Assembly: GCA_023374025.1 (NCBI GenBank)
Contig: SIJG01000015.1
Coordinates: forward strand, 2,273,964-2,337,963
Direction of reading: 5' to 3'
Source of the DNA: Heterodera schachtii
Taxonomy: Eukaryota > Nematoda > Chromadorea > Rhabditida > Heteroderidae
Length of the DNA: 64,000 nucleotides
A model generated the notes under the pieces. That model did no database searches, had not been told where the DNA came from, and saw only the letters and a program-made list of their open reading frames with translations. Shown one piece after another: positions 43,012-52,208 of the stretch (the stretch's first letter is position 1; every line of letters begins with the position of its first letter). The position numbers and the translations under genes were made by a program.

Positions 43012-44611
43012 TCAATTGGCACATCCCTTCTCTCCCCATTCGGACACTGATTTCCCAAAATAATTCAAATGATCCCGAACATTGTAGAACCTGAACAACA
43101 GTTTGGCACATTTTTTGAAAATTGTTTTCCAATTGTGCCTTCCTTTGCTTACCAATATTTTCCCGCACATTCGTCCGATTCGGCTTCATCTGCGCAGATG
43201 ACAAATTCCTCGGTTTTGTTCTTTGCATTGTTGTAGAAAACCTTAGCATTTGTTTTTAAACTCATTTTGCCGAATGTCCCACTTCGGTCATATGGTGGCG
43301 GTACCCTTCGAACCAAAGGGGCGGCATATGCGGCACCAAGTCGCGGTTGTTCACGACGCGGTAATTGAAGGGGCCGACCTTTGCCAGGGCGATTAATTAA
43401 TACGACTTTTGGAGGGAAATTCAAAAATTCACAACTGTGCTCTATGCTGATCAGTATTCGATGCTTATTGCTTTCATTTGCAGTTCAACTGATCAGCGGT
43501 GTCCGTCCGATCAGTCCATTGTTTGTGCTTTTCATTTTAATTGCCCACTTTTTTGTCCATCGCTGTCGCCCATTCGCCATTTCCCGTCCTCGGCTGTCCA
43601 AATGTGACCAGTTTCAGTCGCTGCGCACTGATCAGTTTCGCGTCCACAATGGTGGCACTGGCAATGGCAGCCATTGCGCCACCCAAAGAATGTCCGGTCA
43701 CCTCAAAAGACATTTCAAATTTATTAATTTGCTAAAATCGTACCCAAATCTCGTAGTCGTTGTACGTGTTCACCAATTTGGCCAAATCGTCGATGATTTT
43801 TCCCTCTTCGACGAGCTGATTGAATATCTTCAGGAAATAGCTTCCAACCTTTCGAAGTTTTCAATTTGTGCTTTGTTTGTCTCATTTCTGCTTACTTTCC
43901 CCCATTCTTCGTCAGGTGATTGGGATCGTTTGAAAAGTGCAATTTGAATCGTTTCTTCAATTAATTGATACCCCGTGTCCGTCCCACTAAAACGTCAATT
44001 TGAATATTTTCCGACACAATTCATTTTGTAATACCGAAATGACAAAATGATCGCTTTGTCCTCATGGGACACTGCCGTAAATGCCGAACACAATTCATAA
44101 GCCTTACCGTTACACTGTACCACCGAATTACGGTACAACTGAATTTGAAATTTCTGTTGATTTCCTCCACTTTTAAAAACCGTAGCATTTCGAAAAGTGT
44201 TCCGAATGCAATTCTTCACATTTTCCGTGTCCCCATAAGAAGCGGCTGCCATCGGAAATATTTTGTGCCGTATCATTTTGTGGTCGTACGCGGCATCCTT
44301 CGCATTTTTGGGCCCAATGTTTCTGCTCGTTCCATTCGCCGTTTTTCGCAGCATTTTCCGCCGTTTGTTAAGCGTTTGTTCGACCAAATCGTACGCTTTT
44401 TATTTGCGCAAAATTATACAAAAACTTTTCACAAAAGTTTACGTGCTCCGTATGCTTTGGCCAAGTCCATTTCGGTGATCATTTCGTCCATGTGTTCGGC
44501 CAACCATTTTCGGGAGTCCGTCGTCCCTTTGGCCTTTTGGAGGGGCACGGCAAAAAGAAAGGGGGCGATGCCAATGCCAAAGGCAAGGGAAAGCAGCCAC
44601 AATTTGGCCAT
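43012..44611 (-). CDS. Secreted class 3 (fungal-type) lipase
   Basis: ATG at 44611 encodes a signal peptide (MAKLWLLSLAFGIGIAPFLF). The lipase N-region follows: KIFPMAAASYGDTENVKNCI, then YELCSAFTAVSHEDKAIILSFR, GTDTGYQLIEETIQIAL and YFLKIFNQLVEEGKIIDDLA. The nucleophile elbow is VTGHSLGGAMAAIASA (Ser in GHSLG), followed by LVTFGQPRTGNGEWA and FNYRVVNNRDLVPHMPP, which supply the likely Asp and region of the triad. The C-terminus ends FYNVRDHLNYFGKSVSEWG with TGA at 43012. The order and length match nematode Lipase_3 proteins, which hydrolyse acylglycerols extracellularly or in the gut. A TGATCA-rich intron of about 200 bp lies between the GQPRTG and FNYRV exons. Confidence 0.9.
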
Positions 44612-45551
44612 TCACTGCGTTTGGCCTTTGTCAGTTTCAAATGATCGGAGTTCCCTCTCCGTTCATTTGCAAAGCCCAAAATCAAAGAATGGCCCATTGA
44701 TAAGAAAAAAAAGGAACGAAGAAAATAAATAATAATTATAATCTTTTGGGGGAGAGAGAAGAATTTGAAACTACGAATTTTAATTATTGTTATTATTTAA
44801 TTGTTTATTATTTAATTATTGTATTTTGTGTATTTGGGCATAGTTCAAGCAGTTCAGCCAATTCAAAGGCCAAAAATTGGGAAAAATTGGGATAAAAGTG
44901 ATTCTGACAATGTTATTTTGAATTAAAAAAATGATTTTGGACGGATAAAACTTGCAAATTGTGCAAATAATAAATATATAACTAATTATGCATAGTAAAT
45001 TAATTATTCTGTGAGTTTTGTCCTTTTTTTTTGCTCTCATCAGCCATTTCTGGTGTTTCTCTCTGGTAATTGTTAATAATTTAATATTTAAGCATTTGTT
45101 TTGTCGGACTAAGCGGCGGCTGTGGTCGGGGGGGGGGGGGGGGGGGCGGTGGGGGGCACTGATCGCCCGTTCGATCATTTGTCCCATCCTTCGGCTGTTA
45201 TGCACGGTGAAATCCGTTAGGTTTTCAGCAATGTTTTTATTTTCGCTGACCTCGGCCCCCCCCCCCCCCGCCCATTAATTAATTAAATCCGCCCTTTTCA
45301 TTTTCTTGCATTTTGCTTTTATTTTTCCCATTTGACCCTTCACTAAATCAAAGAATATTTAAAAATTAATTTAAAATATTTCCATCAAAATCCATCAATT
45401 TAATAACAAAAAACTTTCTTCTAATCTTCTTCTCTTTTTTTCAATTAACAAAAATTAGCACCCATTGATTATTATTATTATTATATTATTATTATTATTA
45501 TTCTGTCGATGGTGCAAAAATAATGCAATAATTAAGTGAAAAGAAAATTCA
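44612..45551. other. Intergenic between divergent genes
   Basis: Probable shared promoter region of the lipase (-) and aldolase (+). It contains a G18 tract (about 45130), a C12 tract (about 45256), and a TTA trinucleotide repeat (45470-45500). No gene seen. Confidence 0.5.
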
Positions 45552-47317
45552 ATGGAGTTAAAAAATGGACAAAAGAACAAAGATGAAGAGGAGGAGCAAA
45601 CGATGGGAATGACTTTCGAATTGAGTGAGAAAAATGAGTGCGAACTGCGCGATATCGTGGCGAGAATGCTTCAGCCGGGCAAAGGCATTTTGGCAGCGGA
45701 CGACCCGGCAGGTCGAATGAGTGGGGGCGGAGAGGGGGGAAGGGGTAATTAGCTAATTATGGCAAATTCGGACGGTAATGAGTATACACCATACACACCT
45801 TTGATTAGTTGCCTTTTCAGTTGCGCTCGGCTCGCGATTGACCCTTTTTGGCATGGAAAATTCCGCAGAGAATCGCCGTCGCTTTCGGCAATTGTTGTTC
45901 ACCACTCCAAATATTAACAAGCACATTAGCGCAGTCATTGTTCAGGATGAGGTGTTACCCTCATTTTAATCTGTTTCAGCAATTTCTAAGTTTTCGGATT
46001 GGCCGAACCAATTATTGGAGATTAATTTCAAATTATTTAATTCCCTGCCGAATTGTTAGACTTATCGGCAAATGACTGACCAAGGCGATCAGCTGGTGGA
46101 CCTTCTCGGACGGACGGGCATCGCTGTGGGGGTTAAAGTTGACGAGGAAACAATTCCGCTGTTCCCAATGCCAACAGAAGACATTGAGGAGAGCAACAAA
46201 AGTTGGAAAGGGGAGACAATCACGCAAGGTGGGGAAAAGGGAGGGATTATGAATTATTACCCTAAATGATCATTAATAATTACAATTATTAGGCCTCGAC
46301 GGATTGGCCGAGCGTTGCGCTGAGTACAAAAAGGGGGGCTGCTCTTTTGCGAAGTTTCGTTGTGCTTATCGTATTTCGCAACGAACACCTTCCAAATGGG
46401 CACTCGAGCAAAATGCGATGGTTCGCCCATTGCTTTTTTAAACAATTTAAAAATCATTTAAAGGTAATGGCCCGTTTTGCGGTGACCTGCCAACGTTTTG
46501 GGCTTGTGCCCATTGTGGAGCCGGACTTAAGCTGTGAAGGCACTCACGGCATTGAGAAATGCCAACAGGCGAGTGAAGTGGAAGAGAGGGAATAATTGAG
46601 GAAAAGCCAATTTGGACATTGAAGCAAAAACATTGCCATTTCCAATTGGCCAATTCAGGCGACTCAGCAAGTGCTCGCGCACGTTTTCAGTGCCCTGGCC
46701 GAACACAACGTTTACTTGGAGGGCATTGTACTCAAAACGAATATGGTCACTCCCGGGCTGTGCTGCCCCGTGCCGTGTCCCCCCGAGCGAATTGCCGAAA
46801 TGACTCTGCTGACTCTGAGACGGACTTTGCCTGTGGCAGTGAATGGCATCGAACTAATTAAAAGAAAAGAACAAACAAAACCATTCCTTTTCAGGTGTCG
46901 GCTTTCTTTCCGGAGGTCAAAATGCAATTGTAGCAACAAATAATTTAAATTCCATAAATAAAATCGGGGGACAAACCGGGAGCAAAACTAAGCCGTGGTA
47001 ATTAGGTGATTAAATGATCAATTGGCGTCTGAGATTCATTTAGGCAATTGACTTTTTGTTTTGGGCGTGCCCTCCAAGAAAATGTGATGGAAATTTGGAA
47101 AGGCTTTGGGGAAAATGTCGGAGCAGCTCAAAAACAATTTTTACACCGGGCAAAGGCGAGTTAATCAATTAATTAAGGGGTAATTAAAAAAATAAACATT
47201 TAATTATCCACACAGGCGAATTGCGAAGCTGAACAAGGCGAATATAAGGACGAAAAGAGCATTTCCGAGAAACTTTCGGCAATTGACTTTAAGGGGGACA
47301 CCACTCGCTATTATTAA
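45552..47317 (+). CDS. Divergent class I fructose-bisphosphate aldolase
   Basis: ATG at 45552; the homologous part starts FELSEKNECELRDIVARMLQ and GKGILAADDPA. Then come ENRRRFRQLLFTTPNINKHI, QLVDLLGRTGIAVGVKVDEE, LDGLAERCAEYKKGGCSFAK, FGLVPIVEPDLSCEGTHGIE, VYLEGIVLKTNMVTPGLCCP, GFLSGGQNAIVATNNLNSIN, QLTFCFGRALQENVMEIWKG and a terminal TTRYY with TAA at 47315. Counterparts of the active-site residues D33, K107, K146 and R148 (FAKFR for the usual AKWR), E187, the Schiff-base K229 (VLKTN) and the C-terminal Tyr are kept. The LAADEST-GS loop is altered (LAADDPAVA), and about 12 residues are inserted after VDEETIPL. The last intron (47156-47215) uses a consensus GC donor (AAG|GCGAGT). It is likely a paralogue of the housekeeping enzyme, with activity plausible but not certain. 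Confidence 0.9.
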
Positions 47318-48396
47318 ATTTAATTATTTATTTTGGAATTTATAATTTCCCATTTAATTTTTTCGACTGCGCTTTTTATTCTTACCAATAATAAATTAAA
47401 TTCATTTTTTCAGTTTATGAATTTATTTTTCATATTTCTCAAAAAATTAAAGGTAATTATTAATTAAAAGCCAAAAATTAATCGTCCTTTTTAATTTATT
47501 TGAATAAAAATTCTTTCGACTTCTTTTAATTGGTGGGTAAATTCAACTCACATTTTAATCATTTTTTGGTCAAAAATTTATAAAAATAAATGTACAAAAA
47601 TATAATAAAATGCTCAAAAATCGGACTCCAACTCGCGCACTTCCATGTAAGAGAACTCAGCGGCACCCCAATCTTTGATGAACAAATTGCTGACACAATT
47701 TTTTGCGTATTTTACCGCCGTCAGAACGGAGAAGGACTGAAGGTAAAGCATAAGACTGTTCAGCAACTGAAGAAAGGTCGAATTAGGGAAATTAAAGGGG
47801 GAGAGACCGCGAAGAGAAGGCCGGGCAATTGGGCATCGACGATGTAAAAGTGGGAAGAGAAGAGCAGGGAGAGGAAGGAGAAGCCGAGGCTGGCCAAAGA
47901 CAGGCAAATGTCCTGAAAGCACAAAAGGACAATCAAAGCATTGAGGAGAAGCTTCGCAAAAAGAGCACCAATTTGGCCCAGAAGAATTTTTGCAGCATAA
48001 ACCAAGCGGCGATTGCGGTGAAAAGAAGGGACAGCAAATTGCAAATGGGGGCCCATCGGGCGGAAGTTGAAGCCGAAGATGAAAGCTTAAGGGGGGGGGG
48101 ATGAATATTGAGAGGGGAAGGAACGGACCGAAGGAAATGGATTAATGGTTGAGGAAAGTTGCGGAAGGGAAGGGGACGAGGAGAGAGACGAAGCGACGGA
48201 AGAAGCGGGGGACAGCGACTGGCGATAATCCCACCACAAAATGCACTGAAACACGGCACAGAGCTGAACATGGACGAAGCCATTAGGGAACAATTATGAA
48301 GAAACGCACAATGAGCATGCATTTGACGATGATCAGCTGTCGGTAGGGGAAGTGGTGGATGTAATTGGGAATTGGCACAAACTGAAACAGTGCCAT
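47318..48396 (-). CDS. Multi-pass membrane protein, family not recognised
   Basis: The coding part runs from ATG 48396 to TGA 47614; the first 296 bp of this span (47318-47613) are the AT-rich gap between the convergent stops. Exon 1 is MALFQFVPIPNYIHHFPYRQ followed by LIIVKCMLI. A 49-nt intron leads to LCAVFQCILWWDYRQS, completing TM1. Later exons give FIFGFNFRPMGPHLQFAVPS, LVYAAKILLGQIGALFAKLL, ALIVLLCFQDICLSLASLGF and SFLSLLFSSHFYIVDAQLPG, then a last exon SFSVLTAVKYAKNCVSNLFI ending in an acidic tail (EVRELESDF). About four hydrophobic segments suggest a tetraspan-like topology. Frame choice in the middle exon is partly inferred. Confidence 0.55.
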
Positions 48397-49522
48397 TCTC
48401 AGCCGTCGTGCCTTAAGGGCACATTGGGAATTTGAATTGCTTAAACAATGTAAAATCTGTCAAAAATGGACACATTTTCGCTTTACATTTAAGCATTGAG
48501 CGAGGCCAAAGCATTGCTTCGCATTGATTGCGCCTTTTGTCAGCCAACGAATGAATAATTTCAGCCCATCCCTTCACTTCTCCCCATATTATTTTATTTG
48601 CTTTCATTCGTCCTCAAATTCAGCACAAACGGAGGCAAAAGCGAACGATCGATTGGACTTGCGCACGTGGCGACAGAAAAGAAAGAAAATGGGAAAAAAG
48701 CGATGGAAAAAAAGAAAATTAAAATTAAAATAGCGAAAAAAGAGGAAAAAGACATAAGGAAAAGCAAAGCAAAAGCAAAGGGAAACCCAAATTAAATTAA
48801 AATTGGCCAATTTTAACAAACGAAAAATGGCATAATCTGTTGCGCTGGCCATCATTTGTCCACCAATTCAATGCATTCGTCCATTTCTCTCTTCTGATTC
48901 GAAGTTCTCTCATTTTCGAATGTTCCGCCGGTCCAATCAACACATTCTGTCCCACTCTCTCCTCATCAAAATTAGACAACTAATGACCAACAAATTAGGG
49001 ATGACATTCCGAGTCCCAAAAATGTAGGAAATTGGAAGTCGGAATTCTGTGCCATCCCTACAATAACCATGGAAATCAAATACCAATTAAACGATCAACC
49101 AATCGATGGCCCTCTCAATGCCATTGTTCCAAATTCAAATTATGATTGAATGAGTCGAAAAAGTCCGTCCCCCCCCCCCCTCCTCCGCCCCTTCTTCTTC
49201 TGCAACATCATGGCGACCTACTGCAGCGTTCAAATCGATATACACAACCTTTTCATTGACTATTCTCCAAATGCCTTTGAATGTGCGCTTTATCCGCCCA
49301 TTTTCTGCTCGGGTCGTCCACCCCCCGCCCCCCCTCCGCCGCTGTCCGTCCGATTCGGCGCTGCCGTCACCGATCGCCAACTCCCCGTCCGCCCCCCGCC
49401 CAACGCTCAAATTCACAGATGGAAAAAGAATTTTAATTGGAGGGGTCATAAAAATTAATAATTAAGAAAATAGAATCATTTATTTCATTATTTTACTAAT
49501 TTATTTTCAATAAAACGTGCGA
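48397..49522. other. Intergenic, no firm gene
   Basis: Purine-rich stretch at 48690-48790 and a C-rich block at 49168-49340 whose frames on both strands are Pro- or Gly-rich. A short exon is possible at 49150-49450, but nothing is recognisable. Confidence 0.4.
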
Positions 49523-50849
49523 ATGCTTCACCAATTTCTTTCTTCGCCTTCGGCAGCGAATGAAATGAACGGCACATTTTGGGAAGACGGAACAGAAAAA
49601 GGCGGAGATGGACAGCTGAGAAGCGCGGAAGAGTGTAGAAACAACGGAGAGACAATTGTTGTGGAAGAGGGCGAGGAGAAAAGGGAATTTGTGAGTGAAA
49701 TGAAAAAGGGAAGGGAAAGGTGTGAAAATGTTAAATGGAATAATTAAAATGAAAGGGCAATTAACTGCAACTCCCTCCAATTCAATCGTTCAGTTCCTTT
49801 TGACTCGAATGCCTCCGCCCCCCGCGGCGTCGCCCCCCTTTTTCTGTGTCCCTTCCGCCGATCTCTTCGCTTTTGACCCGTCCTTCTCCGATTGTCCCCC
49901 TTTCGGCTTTTCCTCTTCGCCTCTTTTTCCCCCTTTTGTCCCTCAAAATCGGCCCAATTTTCTGCACCAAAATTCGCCACTTTCAACGGACGACGGAACG
50001 ACGAGCGAAAAATGTTTGGAGTCAGTGGACGAAGAAACGAATCAATGCGAAAGAGACGACGAAAAAAACGAAAAATTGGCGCAATCGGAGGACGAAGAAA
50101 ATGCCAATGAAATGGGGGAAAAGGAAAAGGTGGGACAAAAGAATAATGGCATGGGGAGAAGAGCTAATGGAAGATAATTAATCATTTAAAAAAACAGTCT
50201 TTCTCCATTTGTTCCGCTGGGCCAATTCTGTGCCATCCGTCGGCCGAGCGGTCCCTCTCCCCCCAACCGTTGACCAACCCAATTTGCCCGTTCTGTGAGT
50301 GTCTTTTTTTGCTTGCTAATTGCTCAATGCTTTTACAAATCGCCAGGCAATCGCTCTTTCCCCCGCCTGAAAGGGGACATTCGCCGCCATATTAGCCAAT
50401 GCCAAAGGCTTAACAAAATTGCCAATTCAGTGAACGATGCGGCGACAAACTTCGACCAGCAAAACAACGGCGGCATTTGCCTTTCGCCTGCTTCCGTGGA
50501 CCCTTCCAATCCGTAATTAATTAATTGCTTTTAATCAATTGTCGTTTAATGAGTGCTTCTTCAATTCCCTTGCTCTTTTGTAAGGTATCAGTGCCGCTGG
50601 TGTCAATTCGTCACTTTGTACAAAGGCAATATGAAACGGCATTTGGTCACTTGTCATCAAGTCTCCGTGAGCCTTTTGAACCGAATTCACTTTGATGTCG
50701 AGCGGTTGCGCAAATTGTCCGGACAAAGGCCAAATTGGGGCGAATTGCCAATTCGGCCGAGACGCGACGGAAGGGACGACGGATGGACGGAGGAAAAAGA
50801 CAAAGGGGAGGCGGAAGGAAAGGGGGACGAAACTGATCAGAAAGACTGA
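49523..50849 (+). CDS. Zinc finger protein (two C2H2/C2HC fingers)
   Basis: Five exons join in phase 0 or 1. ATG 49523 (MLHQFLSSPSAANEMNGTFW) opens an acidic exon. The next exon is Pro/Phe-rich (DLFAFDPSFSDCPPFGFSSS) and then acidic. A TTAAAAAAACAG acceptor leads to ICPFC, joined over a GT-AG intron to NRSFPRLKGDIRRHISQC, finger 1 (C-x2-C-x12-H-x4-C). The last exon has YQCRWCQFVTLYKGNMKRHL followed by VTCH, finger 2 (C-x2-C, H-x4-H), and a charged Gly/Glu/Asp tail to TGA at 50847. Likely a nucleic-acid-binding, possibly transcriptional regulator. No close family is recognised. Confidence 0.72.
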
Positions 50850-51352
50850 TCACTGATCAAAGGAAGAAGTTCATCATTTCTCGTTTTTCGCAGACTTTTA
50901 TTACATATTTATGGGTATAATGCAGGGCTACCCAATGTTCTTATTTGTAAGATTTGTTCTTATTTTGAGGGTCCAAATCTTACAAATTTTAAATGTTCTT
51001 ATTTGTAAGATTTGTTCTTATTTCGGGCTATTGTTCTTATTTTGTTCTTTATTTTTTGGATTCAGAGAGAAATTTAGATTTTAAATGATAATTTTTGAAG
51101 CGAATATATCCAAAGCCTTAAATTTGCTTAATTTATTTACTCATATGCGTGGTCAAGTTGGTTGTGATCTTAGTTATTTCTTCATTTTATCGTTGGATCA
51201 GTTCCCCTCCAGGCAATATTTTATTTTCTAATTTTTCAAAATTATTCCTTTATCGATGGGAATTCAATAATAATTTTAACATTTAATATCAAAAATTTTG
51301 TCTTTTTTGGACTAAATCTATTAACAAAATGCACTAAAATTTTAAATTTTTT

Positions 51353-51380
51353 CCCGGCTGCGCCTATCGACACCGCCGGA
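51353..51380. repeat. GC-rich hairpin module, copy 4 (degenerate)
   Basis: Same module with changes on the stem (CCGGCTG on the 5' side, GACACC on the 3' side). Confidence 0.75.
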
Positions 51381-51514
51381 CTTCCCACCGCCTAAAAAAA
51401 AGTGTTTTGAAAAAATGCCGCAAAAAAAAAGACTTTTGAATGTAAAAACCGCAAAAATTGACCATTTTTTGATGAAAATATGTTAACAATCAGAAAGAAA
51501 TTACAAATTTTTTT

Positions 51515-51540
51515 CCGGCGGCGCCTATCGGCACCGCCGG
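51515..51540. repeat. GC-rich hairpin module, copy 5
   Basis: Full-length, unmutated stem-loop identical to copies 1 and 2, about 135 bp from copy 4 in the same MITE. Confidence 0.85.
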
Positions 51541-52208
51541 ACCCCATCCCATCGCCCATTCCTCAAAATCTTTTGGAAAAGCACGCCGCAGAAAAATTTT
51601 TAAAAATCTACTTTTTTGATCCCGAATGAACTGAAAATAATTTACAAGTTGCTTATGTTTTCCACAAAATTATTAAAATCCATTTTCGGGGATGTATAAA
51701 TTTCTCATTTTTTGACTCTAAAATCTTATTTTTGGCCAGCGATGTTCTTATTTCGGGAAATTTTCAAGGGTAGCCCTGGTATAATGTATGGTCAATTCAC
51801 CGCCTCATTACCGCGGGAGGGGGGGGGGGGGGGGGGAGAGAAGAAATTGTGAATAATTTTGTGTTAATTGTAAGAGAAATCGCCGACTGTTCAGAGTCAG
51901 CACCCCCCCCCCCCCCCCTCCCCCGCTCTTTCCTCCCCCCTCATTGTGCCCACCCCCTTTCAGCAGGTCCTCTCCCCCCCCTCCTCTCCCCCCTCCCCTG
52001 CTCTCCCCTCCCCCCCCCCCCCCCCCCTTAATTGCCCCCCCCCCCCCTACTGCTGAACCGGTCTTCTCTCTCTCTCTCTCCCTCTCCACCCGTGTCGACC
52101 TCCGCCCCATTGAAAATTCCTTTGCCCACTGATATGAAATTACAAATTGACTTTTTTTAATTACCTACATAATAGACCCGAAATTGTTTCGACCATTTTG
52201 AATTTGAA

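Larger units (their letters stand above)
50923..51778. mobile_element. hAT-like MITE, 856 bp, with 8-bp TSD
   Basis: Termini CAGGGCTACCC and GGGTAGCCCTG, flanked exactly by the direct repeat GTATAATG (50915-50922 and 51779-51786). Subterminal 'gttcttatttgtaagatt' repeats occur near both ends. Two copies of the GC-rich hairpin module sit inside (51353-51380 and 51515-51540). No transposase. Confidence 0.93.
50850..52208. other. Intergenic, filled by a MITE and G/C homopolymers
   Basis: The hAT-like MITE (50923-51778) is followed by a G17 tract (about 51820) and a strongly C-rich stretch (51900-52050) with several C10-C15 runs and a (TC)n repeat (52065-52085). No gene seen. Confidence 0.65.

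Noticed and set aside
46100..46400. Loss of catalytic Lys146 in the aldolase
   Set aside because: On realignment the Lys is present in FAKFRC (equivalent to AKWRC); the Arg in CAYRI is a different, non-catalytic position.
49135..49465. Gly-rich or Pro-rich protein on either strand
   Set aside because: C-rich low-complexity DNA with no start context, splice partner or recognisable motif.
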